Shown here in pieces: positions 27,861 through 37,864 of a stretch of DNA of 64,000 nt (position 1 is its first letter; each line of letters opens with the position of its first letter). Origin of the DNA: Butyrivibrio sp. Lineage in GTDB: Bacteria; Bacillota; Clostridia; Lachnospirales; Lachnospiraceae. Where the stretch lies: positions 62,001-126,000 of the forward strand of contig SVFV01000005.1 of assembly GCA_015056655.1 (NCBI GenBank). Reading direction: 5' to 3'. The notes under the pieces are model-generated. The model made no database searches. It saw only the letters and a program-made list of their open reading frames with translations, and was not told the origin of the DNA. A program made the position numbers and the translations under genes.

Positions 27861-28745
27861 TTACTTAGCTCTAAGCTGCATTTCCTTCAAATCCTTAGGA
27901 GAAAATGTATAAGCCTTCTGGCAGAACTGGCACTTAATCTCTATGTCCTCGCCATCCTCAGCAAGACTCTTTAATTCATCTTTTCCAAGAAGCACCAAAG
28001 CACGTTCTACTCTGTCTTTATCGCATCCACAATGATACTCAACGGGCATCTTGTCTGTAATCTCCATATCAAGACCATCAAGTGCCATTCCAAGAAGATC
28101 CTCTGGTGTTTTACCATCACGAAGAATATCTGTAACAGACTTCATATTCTGAATGTTCTGCTCAAGCTTTGAAATAACATCCTCCGTTGCTCCAGGCATA
28201 AGCTGAACAATGAATCCGCCTGCCTCCATAACTGAGAAGTCCTTGTTCACCAGAACACCAAGGCCTACGGAAGAAGGAATCTGCTCTGATTCAACAAAAT
28301 AGCAGGTAAGATCATCAGCAATCTCTCCAGACAGAAGCTGGATTGTTCCAACATAAGGATCCTTTAAGCCAAGGTCTCTGATAACTGTAAGTGTACCATT
28401 ACCTACAGCGCCGCCAACATTAAGATGTCCTGCCTCGTTGTTAGGTAAAACAACCGCATTGTTCTTAACATAACCCTTAACCTGTCCCTTGTTATTAACA
28501 GTGACTAAAAGGCCGCCAATAGGACCATCTCCTTCTACGTTAATAGTAAGAGCATCCTTATCGCCCTTGAGCATATCCCCCATCATAAGGGCTCCACTCA
28601 TAAGTCTTCCAAGCGCAGCTGCACATATAGGACTGAGTGAATGAATTTTTCTTGCCTCATCAACAAGATTTCTGCTTGTCACGGCGAAACCTCTCACCAT
28701 GGCATTACCGGCTGTCGCCCTTATCATGTAATCTCTGTTTTCCAA
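27861..28745 (-). CDS. hslO: Redox-regulated chaperone Hsp33
   Basis: EYHCGCDKDRVERALVLLGKDEL...IKCQFCQKAYTF (CxCx..CxxC zinc motif). Confidence 0.96.
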   Translation of the reverse strand: MENRDYMIRATAGNAMVRGFAVTSRNLVDEARKIHSLSPICAAALGRLMSGALMMGDMLKGDKDALTINVEGDGPIGGLLVTVNNKGQVKGYVKNNAVVLPNNEAGHLNVGGAVGNGTLTVIRDLGLKDPYVGTIQLLSGEIADDLTCYFVESEQIPSSVGLGVLVNKDFSVMEAGGFIVQLMPGATEDVISKLEQNIQNMKSVTDILRDGKTPEDLLGMALDGLDMEITDKMPVEYHCGCDKDRVERALVLLGKDELKSLAEDGEDIEIKCQFCQKAYTFSPKDLKEMQLRAK

Positions 28746-28766
28746 ATTTAAACTCCTTTAGTAAAA

Positions 28767-28795
28767 AAAGATCAGACCACCCATGCAGTCTGATC
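28767..28795 (-). terminator. Terminator after pta
   Basis: GATCAGAC/GTCTGATC hairpin followed by T7 on minus strand. Confidence 0.8.
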
Positions 28796-28802
28796 ATAAC
28801 AA

Positions 28803-29786
28803 TTATGCCAGTGAAGCAGTAATTATAGCCATTGAGTATACTTCAATTGCGTTACAGCCTCTTGAAAGGTCGTTGATCTGAGCATTAAGACCAAGAAGGA
28901 TAGGTCCGTATGCTTCAAAGTTACCCATACGCTGTGCAATCTTGTATCCAAGGTTACCTGCATCGATGTTAGGGAAAATAAATGTGTTAGCGTGTCCTGC
29001 AACAGGTGATCCTGGAGCCTTATTCTTCGCAACTCTGGGAGCTACTGCAGCATCAAACTGAAGCTCACCATCGATCGGGATTTCAGGATACTTCTCCTGA
29101 GCCTTCTTTGTTGCGTTCTGCATCTTTGTTACTGAAGGGCTCTTAGCAGATCCCTTTGTTGAGAATGAAAGGAATGCAACCTTAGGATCAACTCCGAATA
29201 CCTTTGCACACTCTACTGTCTCCTTGCAGATCTCAACAAGCTCATCCTCTGAAGGATCGATGTTGATAGCACAGTCACCCATTGCAATAACTTCGTTCTC
29301 CCCTGTAGCTGAAGGACGGACAAGGATAAAGCATGAAGAAACAACGCTGTTACCAGGCTTTGTCTTAATGATCTGAAGAGCAGGTCTTACTGTATCAGCA
29401 GTAGAATAAGTAGCTCCACCAAGGAGGCAATCAGCCTTCTTCATCTTAACAAGCATTGTTCCAAAGTAGTTAGCCTGAGAAAGAATCTCTCTAGCCTGCT
29501 CAGGAGTTACGCCCTTGCTCTTTCTAAGTTCAACAAACTCATCAACCATAGCTTCGAAATCATCATAATTCTCAGGGTCGATGATCTGAGCTCCTCTGAT
29601 ATTATATCCAGCGCTCTCTGCTGACTTATTGATAACATCAGGGTTACCAAGCAGAATAGGCTTTAAAAAATTGCTAGCAAGAAGTCTTGAAGCAGCCTCA
29701 AGAATTCTGGGATCCTCGCCCTCTGTAAAAACGATAGACTTAGGATTCTTCTTAAGCTTTTCGATCATTTCGCCAAAACCGTACAT
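28803..29786 (-). CDS. pta: Phosphate acetyltransferase
   Basis: IVFTEGEDPRILEAASRL; ADCLLGGATYSTADTVRPALQIIKTKPG. Confidence 0.95.
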   Translation of the reverse strand: MYGFGEMIEKLKKNPKSIVFTEGEDPRILEAASRLLASNFLKPILLGNPDVINKSAESAGYNIRGAQIIDPENYDDFEAMVDEFVELRKSKGVTPEQAREILSQANYFGTMLVKMKKADCLLGGATYSTADTVRPALQIIKTKPGNSVVSSCFILVRPSATGENEVIAMGDCAINIDPSEDELVEICKETVECAKVFGVDPKVAFLSFSTKGSAKSPSVTKMQNATKKAQEKYPEIPIDGELQFDAAVAPRVAKNKAPGSPVAGHANTFIFPNIDAGNLGYKIAQRMGNFEAYGPILLGLNAQINDLSRGCNAIEVYSMAIITASLA

Positions 29787-29980
29787 TTTAATTTCCTCCT
29801 ATATGTAAAACGAAAATAAATTAAACAACTATATGCGCATATCGGAATAGTTATTACTTCTGAAGCGGAAACAAATTTAAATCAAATCGTTTTCTGCGCC
29901 AAGAAATTATACATCTTTATACTCGTTTACTCAATAATAGATAAAAAATTGTCAATGTATCATTATATTATTACTTATAA

Positions 29981-31471
29981 TCATTCCGGAAGGTCTATTT
30001 TCTGGCCATCTCTATGCATTGAAAACTTATCCATAGGATAGTTTTTAAGGTTCTCCAAAACCTTTCTTCCATCAGCCTTTGCAAGAAGACTTGCTCTTGC
30101 CTTGGTAATCTCAACCTCAGTCTTATGCTTGGAAGGACCGCCCACGCATCCACCAGGACATACCATTCCCTCGATGAAATCATCCGGGAACTTGTTCATC
30201 TTAAGAAGTGTAAGCGCCTTCTTACATTCGATACCGCCTGCTGCCCTGTGAAGCTTAAGACCTTCAACGTCTTCGCCTCTCTCCTGCATACATTCGATAA
30301 CAGCATTGGCAACACCACCACTTGTAGCAAATCTCTTACCCCAGATTGAAGACTCCTGATACTCATCATCTACGGGCTCAAATTCTACATCCTTAGATCT
30401 CATGAGTGCTCTGAGCTCACCATATGTAACAACAAAATCTGCGTTTCCAGGAACGCTTTCATCCTGAGCTTCAGATTTCTTTGCTATGCAGGGGCCCACA
30501 AATACGGTTACACAGTCAGGCTTAATAGCCTTTAAGTATCTTGAAATAGCACACATAGGCGATACTGTTGTGGACATATTGTTCTCAAACTGCTCAGGGA
30601 AGTGCTTCTTAAGCATATTGATAAATGCAGGACAGCAGGATGTTGTCATCTTCTTTCCTTCTCTATATGCTTCTACCCACTCCTTAGATTCATAAGCAGC
30701 AGTCATATCTCCGCCAAGGCCAACCTCAACCATATCAGCAAAGCCAACCTTCTTAAGTGCATTCTTTACAGCAGCCATTGTGATATCTTCACCAAACTGA
30801 CCCTCTGTAGCAGGTGCGCACATTGCGATAACTTCCTTGCCTGCTTTGATGGCATCGATTATCTGAACAAGGTATGTCTTTGAGCCGATTGCTCCGAAAG
30901 GACAGCTGTGTATGCAATGACCACACTGGATACATTTGTCCTCGTTAATCTTACAATAGCCATATTCATCATAGGTAATGGCACCAACAGGACAAGCCTT
31001 GTGACAGGGACGCTCAAGATGAACGATTGCGCCATAAGGACAAGCCTTCGCACACATTCCACATTCCTTACATTTTGCAGGATCGATATGCATACGCATA
31101 TCGCCCTCGTGAATTGCGCCGAATTTGCAGGAATTCAGGCAAGCCTTACCCATACAGAATCTACAGTTATCTGTTACTGAGAAGGCTGAAATCGGGCACT
31201 CATCACAAGCAGGATCGATAACCTGCACTACGTTTTTGGAGCCCTCATTGTAGGTCGGAGCCTCACCACATGCAAGTCTTATTCTCTGGCGGACAATTTC
31301 CCTCTCCTTGTATACGCAGCAGCGATACTCAGGCTTAGGGCCAGGTGATGTCTTGTAAGCCAGCTGATCCTTGTGATGCTCATCAAGCTGATCATTCCAT
31401 GCAAGTCGGCAGACCTCTTCCATAATCTTGTGTTTGAAGCTAAGTAATCCTTTATCGTTTGTTACCATCAA
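29981..31471 (-). CDS. [FeFe] hydrogenase, monomeric, group B-like, ferredoxin-domain N-terminus
   Basis: H-cluster motifs TTSCCPAFINML, VFVGPCIAKKSEA, EGMVCPGGCVGGP; several CxxCxxC 4Fe-4S motifs. Confidence 0.9.
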   Translation of the reverse strand: MMVTNDKGLLSFKHKIMEEVCRLAWNDQLDEHHKDQLAYKTSPGPKPEYRCCVYKEREIVRQRIRLACGEAPTYNEGSKNVVQVIDPACDECPISAFSVTDNCRFCMGKACLNSCKFGAIHEGDMRMHIDPAKCKECGMCAKACPYGAIVHLERPCHKACPVGAITYDEYGYCKINEDKCIQCGHCIHSCPFGAIGSKTYLVQIIDAIKAGKEVIAMCAPATEGQFGEDITMAAVKNALKKVGFADMVEVGLGGDMTAAYESKEWVEAYREGKKMTTSCCPAFINMLKKHFPEQFENNMSTTVSPMCAISRYLKAIKPDCVTVFVGPCIAKKSEAQDESVPGNADFVVTYGELRALMRSKDVEFEPVDDEYQESSIWGKRFATSGGVANAVIECMQERGEDVEGLKLHRAAGGIECKKALTLLKMNKFPDDFIEGMVCPGGCVGGPSKHKTEVEITKARASLLAKADGRKVLENLKNYPMDKFSMHRDGQKIDLPE

Positions 31472-31528
31472 AATCTCCTATCCTATAAAGAAACCATAAG
31501 TTACATTTTTGCCAAAATTCCAAACAGC

Positions 31529-32107
31529 TTATAATTTTATCTCTCTGCAGAATTCAAAGCCTTCTGCATCATGAGCTGTTATAAGAAGCGGATTGCTTCC
31601 CTGTTTCTGTCTTATATACTCGATCGCTTTTTCTCTGTTTTCCTGATCAAGTCCTGTAAAAGGTTCATCAAGTATCAACATATCAGAAGGTATTGCACAT
31701 GCTCTGACGATAGCCACTCGTCTCTTCATGCCACCAGATAATTCTCTCACTGGTTTATGTATGCAATCAGCCGGAAGAAGCTTTTTCAGTTCCTCCTCAG
31801 CAACCTTCACTGAATTCTTTTTATTAACCATCACAACATTCTGAACTGCCGTACAGTCCTCACAAAGTCTATCCTCCTGAAAGACCACACCAGCATTTAA
31901 ATATGCATATTTGTAGTCTCCCATATAGTGGACTCTACCGCTATCAGGCTGCTCCAGTCCAAGAAGTATGCGGATCAGCGTAGTCTTTCCTTTGCCGGAA
32001 TCCCCGGTTACAACATACGCATGCTCATCTGCTATTTCCAGATTAAAGTTATCCAAAACCTTCAAATCACCGTAGGATTTGCAAATATTTTCCAAATCTA
32101 TAGTCAT
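31529..32107 (-). CDS. ABC transporter ATP-binding protein (NitT/TauT-like)
   Basis: GDSGKGKTTLIRILLGL Walker A, LSGGMKRRVAIVRA signature. Confidence 0.9.
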   Translation of the reverse strand: MTIDLENICKSYGDLKVLDNFNLEIADEHAYVVTGDSGKGKTTLIRILLGLEQPDSGRVHYMGDYKYAYLNAGVVFQEDRLCEDCTAVQNVVMVNKKNSVKVAEEELKKLLPADCIHKPVRELSGGMKRRVAIVRACAIPSDMLILDEPFTGLDQENREKAIEYIRQKQGSNPLLITAHDAEGFEFCREIKL

Positions 32108-32850
32108 TTAGCTTTTCCTCCTTTATCTGCAAGTGAAACAAGAAATAGGAAAAGCTTCTCTGTCACGAAGGATACAAGGACAATAACAATAGTCCATGCA
32201 AATACATCTCCGGTGTCCAGATAGATTTTTGCCTTATATAATCCGTTTCCCATTGAAAGCAGTGGCTGTCCGATAACCTCTGCTGCAACTCCGCTCTTAA
32301 AGCCCATGGGAATAGCCACTGACAACGCACTTTTTATGCCAGGGATAAGCACTGGCAGGTAAATATATCTGAAGGTATTAAATCCCGGCATTCTATATAC
32401 ATATGCCATCTCCAAAAGCTTTTTATCTGCTGATGCAAAGGCGTTGTTGATGCCAATGTACATAACAGGAAATACCACCAGTGCAACGACAACTGTAGAT
32501 ACATTCTCACTTCCAATCCATATAAGAACGAGGATGATGAAGCTCGCTACAGGTACTGCCTTTATAGCAGTAACAACAGGTGACAGGATATCCTTTACAA
32601 TCTCATACTTAAAACCAAGCGCTGAAAAAGCTGTCGCCAGTACTATTCCGATAAGTGCTCCAAGCATTATGTGTAAGTATGAGCTTTTTAGTGAATTCCA
32701 AAACTCTGCTTCACCTGCCATCCTTTGAAGACTCCCCAAAGTCTCAACAGGTCCTGCGAGTAAAATCTTATTATGAATTACAATTGCAACAAGCTGCCAT
32801 AAGAGAAGCCAGATGCAAACTATTAGTATTTTCTTAATTACTTTCCCCAT
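32104..32850 (-). CDS. ABC transporter permease (NitT/TauT/BPD family)
   Basis: BPD inner-membrane motif region YIYLPVLIPGIKSALSVAIPMGFKSGVAAEVIGQP. Confidence 0.9.
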   Translation of the reverse strand: MGKVIKKILIVCIWLLLWQLVAIVIHNKILLAGPVETLGSLQRMAGEAEFWNSLKSSYLHIMLGALIGIVLATAFSALGFKYEIVKDILSPVVTAIKAVPVASFIILVLIWIGSENVSTVVVALVVFPVMYIGINNAFASADKKLLEMAYVYRMPGFNTFRYIYLPVLIPGIKSALSVAIPMGFKSGVAAEVIGQPLLSMGNGLYKAKIYLDTGDVFAWTIVIVLVSFVTEKLFLFLVSLADKGGKAK

Positions 32851-32868
32851 AAAATTCCCTTTTGCTAA

Positions 32869-33846
32869 TTATTTACTCACTGTAAAGTCATAGAATGACT
32901 CCTCAGGAAGTGCTCCTCCCACTGACTTTGGATTAGCGTCAAACAAAGTCTCTAAATATCCGCTAAGAGCATTCTTTGCATCCTCTCCCTTAATACATAC
33001 AATGTAACATTCAGGAATTGCCAGTTCAGCAACCTTTGCCTTCTCTATAATTCCATATTCAGCTGTAAGCTCTGCTGTTCCCTGAATATCAGAAGTTGCC
33101 TTATCAGCACTTTCTACATGCTCTGAAAGGAAGTTTTCTACCTCTTTTTCATGACCACTTAGGAAATCATTTCTTACAATAGTCACACCAGTTATAAGCT
33201 GTGAATCATCAGAAACCTTTTCCCACTCATCAGTAAGTGAAAATGCTGTATTTAAGCTTTCGTTCTGCAGCTTTGCAACTGTAGCAAAGGGCTGAGGAAG
33301 AACAGCTATCTTTGTAGGATCCTCCATCAAAACTGCTGCAATTTCAGTTGCCTCTGACTTAAACTCAAGCGTGCAGTCTGTTATGCCATTTTTATCAAGA
33401 AGGTAGTTTATAGCATACTCTGGTGTAGCACCCTGACCTGTTGTTATAACTGTTTTGCCAGCAAAATCTGCGATGCTCTTTATACTCTCATCTCCTGTTA
33501 CGCAGTACAAAACTCCAAGAGTATTTATATCAACAAGGCTTATTCCACCCTCTGTTTTGTTATATAGAACAGATGCAACATTGGCAGGAACAAGAGCAAT
33601 ATCAACGTCACCAGAAACCATCATTGCAAGGATTTCATCAGGCTGAGTTTTCATAGTAAACTCATATTTTCCACTTGCCTCACCCTCATCACTCTTTTTC
33701 ATGAGATTTACAAGTCCAAGTGTTGTAGGTCCCTTGAGGGAAGCCACCCTTACAGTTGTTGTATCCTGTGTTTTTTCCCCGCAGCCACTAAGCGCAGTAA
33801 GCATAATCACACCAGCGCAAAGGGCAGAAAATAGCCTTTTTTTCAT
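32869..33846 (-). CDS. ABC transporter substrate-binding lipoprotein (NMT1/ThiY/SsuA-like)
   Basis: Lipobox LTALSGCGEK; ASLKGPTTLGLVNLMKKSD; start trimmed to MKKRLFSALCAG. Confidence 0.88.
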   Translation of the reverse strand: MKKRLFSALCAGVIMLTALSGCGEKTQDTTTVRVASLKGPTTLGLVNLMKKSDEGEASGKYEFTMKTQPDEILAMMVSGDVDIALVPANVASVLYNKTEGGISLVDINTLGVLYCVTGDESIKSIADFAGKTVITTGQGATPEYAINYLLDKNGITDCTLEFKSEATEIAAVLMEDPTKIAVLPQPFATVAKLQNESLNTAFSLTDEWEKVSDDSQLITGVTIVRNDFLSGHEKEVENFLSEHVESADKATSDIQGTAELTAEYGIIEKAKVAELAIPECYIVCIKGEDAKNALSGYLETLFDANPKSVGGALPEESFYDFTVSK

Positions 33847-33909
33847 AATCTCTCCTCGTAAAAACAAATTTGGCAGTAAGTCTTTGCTATTATACCACAA
33901 CACTGGTTA

Positions 33910-34896
33910 TTAGTATAAAGCCGAAACCTCTTTCAGTATCTTTTTATATCTTGATACCACGTCATCCGGACCAAGAATCTTGATTCCGTTTCCAAGTCCG
34001 AATATCCATCCAAAGAACTGATCACTGACAGCCACCTCTACACGAGTTTCCGCCCAGCCCTCCTCTGAGGATTTGTGAATTGGAATCTCCTTTCCAAATC
34101 GGTCAATAATGACTCCCACCAGTTCATTCATAAACCGAAGTCGTACAATTTCAGTTGCTCCACCAAACATCGCAAAATTCATCTTGGTGTAGGCAGCCAT
34201 ATCAAATTCCTCAAAGTGCTCTTTTCCAGCTCTTTTTTCTTCAAGGATATCTATCTTGCTCATCTTATCAACACGGTAATGCTTGATTTTGCCCGAGCTC
34301 TCATCAAAAGCAATAAGGTAGTAATTCTCATCATTCCAGGTAAGCGCCCATGGACTCACCTCATATTTCTCTTCCTTTCTTGGAACCATTTCCTTATTTA
34401 AGTCCCACTGAAGATATAGAAAACGTATTTTTCTGTTATTACTTATAGCATTATGTAACTCGTCAACTACATAGAAGATACTTTCGTTCATGGCCTTGAT
34501 TCTACCCTGAACAACAACCTGGCGTTTAAGCTGTGCAGTTTCATGTTCACTTGCAAAAGATGTGAGCTTTTTAATTAGTCCATTTGACTTTTTCTCTGTT
34601 ATAAATTTGGATGCCTGAATAGAATCAACTAAAAGCTTTAGCTCTGCTAATTCAAAGGCCTTTGAAGTAACATGGTAGTTATAATTTCTGCCTTCCTGCA
34701 CCATATCAACTACTATTCCAAGCTTCTCCAGAGCCTTCAAATCTTCATAAAGGCTCTTTCTATCAGCACTAACGTCATACTTATCAAGTTCCGCCTTTAT
34801 CTCCGGCATCGTTAGAAAGTGTCCTTCATCTGTCTTCTCCACCATAATCTTCGCCAGATAATACAACTTAAACTTCTGATTCGTCCCCTTTGGCAT
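33910..34896 (-). CDS. WYL-domain transcriptional regulator
   Basis: N-terminal wHTH, KIRFLYLQWDL...VSPWALTWNDENYYLIAFDESSGKIKHYRVDKM (WYL); start after GGAGGACATACC. Confidence 0.9.
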   Translation of the reverse strand: MPKGTNQKFKLYYLAKIMVEKTDEGHFLTMPEIKAELDKYDVSADRKSLYEDLKALEKLGIVVDMVQEGRNYNYHVTSKAFELAELKLLVDSIQASKFITEKKSNGLIKKLTSFASEHETAQLKRQVVVQGRIKAMNESIFYVVDELHNAISNNRKIRFLYLQWDLNKEMVPRKEEKYEVSPWALTWNDENYYLIAFDESSGKIKHYRVDKMSKIDILEEKRAGKEHFEEFDMAAYTKMNFAMFGGATEIVRLRFMNELVGVIIDRFGKEIPIHKSSEEGWAETRVEVAVSDQFFGWIFGLGNGIKILGPDDVVSRYKKILKEVSALY

Positions 34897-35132
34897 GGTA
34901 TGTCCTCCACATTGTGTTTGTATGGGCCGACCCTTTGAATGTACATATTCAGGGGGCGGCAAATAAATATCAATATATGAAATAATTAGATAATCAAATG
35001 TTTTGGAAAATCTATGATAATATTATAGAGTGAAATGGGCTTATAGTCTAAGATTTATGAGAAATTCTTTTAGCAAAATACTAATTATTCTATAAAAGCC
35101 AGAAAATCTACTTATAAGGGATACTAACAAAT

Positions 35133-35627
35133 ATGGAAAAAACAGTTTCAGAAAAATATAGATTCATCACTAAGGCACTAATTGAGAAAAATAAATCAAT
35201 AACAGTTATGGAGAGTTGTACAGGGGGAATGATAGCTTCTCTTCTTACAGACACAGAAGGATCGTCTGCTGTTTTTAAGGGATCTTTTGTGACATATAGC
35301 AATGAAGCCAAGATTATGCAGGGAGTTCCTGAAGATATCATAAAAACCTATGGCGTTTATTCTAAGGAGACAGCAAAAGCCATGGCTGATGCAGCAAGAA
35401 ATACTTTTAGCAGCGATATCGCAATCGGTGTCACAGGGACCTTTGGAAATATTGACCCGAATAATGCTGACAGCACACCAGGCGAAGTGCACTTCGCTAT
35501 CGCAACTGATAAAGAAACAAAAGCGTGGTCAGAAACCCTGAAGCCTCAAGATTCCCGCCACGCCTATAAATACGCCATCGCGCTGCTTATTGCAAACGAA
35601 TTACTTAGCACTTGTAATCTTCATTAA
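35133..35627 (+). CDS. pncC: CinA C-terminal domain protein, nicotinamide-nucleotide amidohydrolase
   Basis: ITVMESCTGGMIASLLTDTEGSSAVFKGSFVTYSNEAK; AIGVTGTFG. Confidence 0.92.
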   Translation: MEKTVSEKYRFITKALIEKNKSITVMESCTGGMIASLLTDTEGSSAVFKGSFVTYSNEAKIMQGVPEDIIKTYGVYSKETAKAMADAARNTFSSDIAIGVTGTFGNIDPNNADSTPGEVHFAIATDKETKAWSETLKPQDSRHAYKYAIALLIANELLSTCNLH

Positions 35628-36956
35628 CTTATTCCTTGAATGCCAGAAGGCAGGGAAAAGGAAAACATCAGCAAATATCCATGCAAGAGGACTTGCAAGA
35701 CAAATTCCAGTAAAGCCAAAAGCTGGCACGAGAATAAGTGCCGCGCCTACTCTGGCAATCATCTCGCATACACCTGCCAGTATGGCAAGCATACTAAAGC
35801 CCATACCCTGTATCAGAAATCTGACTATATTAACGAACGCAAGTGGAATAAAGAAAACACTATTCCATATAAGCATCTGATGGGCATAATCAAGTACTGC
35901 AACCTCAGATGCACTCATAAATAACATGGCAAAATATCTTCCGCCTATGTACAAAATTCCAAGAGCTATAACTGAATATACACTTCCAAGAAGACCTGCT
36001 GCCTTAAGTCCCTTATCAAGTCGGTCTAATTTACCAGCACCAACATTTTGTCCACCATAGGTTGACATGGTGGATCCCAAAGCATCAAAGGGACAAACAA
36101 AAAACATGTTTACTTTACCTGCGGTTGTAACAGCCGCAACAATATCTGCTCCCTGTCCATTAACTGCTATCTGTAAAACCACACTTCCTATAGCAGTTAT
36201 TGAATACTGAAGTCCCATGGGAAGACCCATATTGAGAAGCTTAAGCATAAACCTGTGCTCAATATCAAAATCTCTTTTTGTCAGATGCAATATGTCCACA
36301 TGCTTCATGATGAATATAATGCAGAGCACGCCTGAAACCAGCTGGGAAATCAAAGTAGCAAGCGCTGCTCCCATAACTCCCATTCTAAGTCCCAGAATAA
36401 ATATCAGGTCCAGTGCAATATTAAGGAAAGAAGCAATCACCAAAAATACAACAGGATGCTTCGAATCTCCAACTGCCCTTAGTACACCGGATAAAAGGTT
36501 GTACATGTAAATAACAGGGATTCCAATAAAAATCACAAGTATATATGAATACGCATACTCCAAAACCTCATCAGGAGTGTTCATCGCAACAAGTATACGT
36601 CTGCAGAAAATGCTGACAAAAAAGGTCATGACAACAGCAAAAATACTACAAAGGATTATTGCATGTGCAAAGAATTTCCTCATTGCGCTAAAATCCTTGG
36701 CTCCAAAGGTCTGTGAAATCGGAATCGAAAAACCTCCGGCAACACCCATGCAGAATCCAATGATCATAAAGCTGATAGATCCGGTACTTCCAACTCCTGC
36801 AAGAGCATATTTTCCAAGAAATCTACCAACTATCATCGTATCGACAACATTATAAAACTGCTGGAAAAGCATTCCCAGCAGCATAGGCACAGCAAACCCC
36901 AGGATCAACTTCATTGGTGATCCTACGGTCAAATCTTTTGTAGCTTTATTACTCAT
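35601..36956 (-). CDS. MATE family efflux transporter
   Basis: SPMKLILGFAVPMLLGMLFQQFYNVVDTMIVGRFLGKYALAGVGSTGS. Confidence 0.94.
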   Translation of the reverse strand: MSNKATKDLTVGSPMKLILGFAVPMLLGMLFQQFYNVVDTMIVGRFLGKYALAGVGSTGSISFMIIGFCMGVAGGFSIPISQTFGAKDFSAMRKFFAHAIILCSIFAVVMTFFVSIFCRRILVAMNTPDEVLEYAYSYILVIFIGIPVIYMYNLLSGVLRAVGDSKHPVVFLVIASFLNIALDLIFILGLRMGVMGAALATLISQLVSGVLCIIFIMKHVDILHLTKRDFDIEHRFMLKLLNMGLPMGLQYSITAIGSVVLQIAVNGQGADIVAAVTTAGKVNMFFVCPFDALGSTMSTYGGQNVGAGKLDRLDKGLKAAGLLGSVYSVIALGILYIGGRYFAMLFMSASEVAVLDYAHQMLIWNSVFFIPLAFVNIVRFLIQGMGFSMLAILAGVCEMIARVGAALILVPAFGFTGICLASPLAWIFADVFLFPAFWHSRNKLMKITSAK

Positions 36957-36976
36957 AACAGTAATCTCCCAGTCTT

Positions 36977-37744
36977 TTATTTAATCCAATTGTCTATTGC
37001 CTGTGCAGTAAAAGAAATCTGCGCCTCATTAGTAATACTCGGTGTTCCATCGCCTGACTGAATTCCATAGCTTCCAAAATATGAATGGATTCCTCCATCT
37101 ATAACTATTTCTTCTGAGTCCTTGGGCCAAAGCTCCTTGCTGTTCTCATAATTGTCCATATTAAGGACCTTGTCCTCAGATCCTCTTATAGATAATAATC
37201 TGATACCACTATTAGAAAAATCTGTCGTAGTATAGGATGCACAAAGAATTATTCCAGCGTATTCCCCATTATCAATCTGTTCACCAAGATACGTTGCAGC
37301 TGCCACTCCTCCAAGTGAATGTCCTGCCAGATACCAATCAATATCCCCTACAAGTTCTCTATCCTTTTCATAGCCCTGGGTTATTTTCTTTGCTGCATCA
37401 ATTTTGAAAAATGCCAGATTCTCAGGCATTCTTGGCAAAAGGCAACAATACCCCTTAGCTGCAATTGCATACATCAGTGAATCATAAGCTGTATACTCAA
37501 CTTTTCCGCCTGGGTAAAAAACGATGACAGCCTTAGGCTTTTGATTAACAGGGATAAAGACCTTCCCATTTTCATTTGAATAAGAATGTACTGTGGCATC
37601 AAACAGATTCTTTACAACATTGATAATGTTACTATCTGCTTTATAATAATTTCCTGTATACGATTTAAACGCAATTGCCATTACAATCACGAGTACAAGC
37701 AGTACTATAAATACCCATTTTAATTTGCCTAAAAACTTTTTCAT
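36977..37744 (-). CDS. Membrane-anchored alpha/beta hydrolase
   Basis: AVIVFYPGGKVEYTAYDSLMYAIAAKGYCCLLPRMP; YLAGHSLGGVAAATYL nucleophile elbow. Confidence 0.85.
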   Translation of the reverse strand: MKKFLGKLKWVFIVLLVLVIVMAIAFKSYTGNYYKADSNIINVVKNLFDATVHSYSNENGKVFIPVNQKPKAVIVFYPGGKVEYTAYDSLMYAIAAKGYCCLLPRMPENLAFFKIDAAKKITQGYEKDRELVGDIDWYLAGHSLGGVAAATYLGEQIDNGEYAGIILCASYTTTDFSNSGIRLLSIRGSEDKVLNMDNYENSKELWPKDSEEIVIDGGIHSYFGSYGIQSGDGTPSITNEAQISFTAQAIDNWIK

Positions 37745-37864
37745 GTTATCCTTAACCTTGATAAAATATCATTTCCAAAATGAGGCAATTTAACCGCATA
37801 CGCTTAATACTGTTTCACCTCATTAATTATGAGACAGCTATAGTTGTAATACAAGGAAAAAAGT

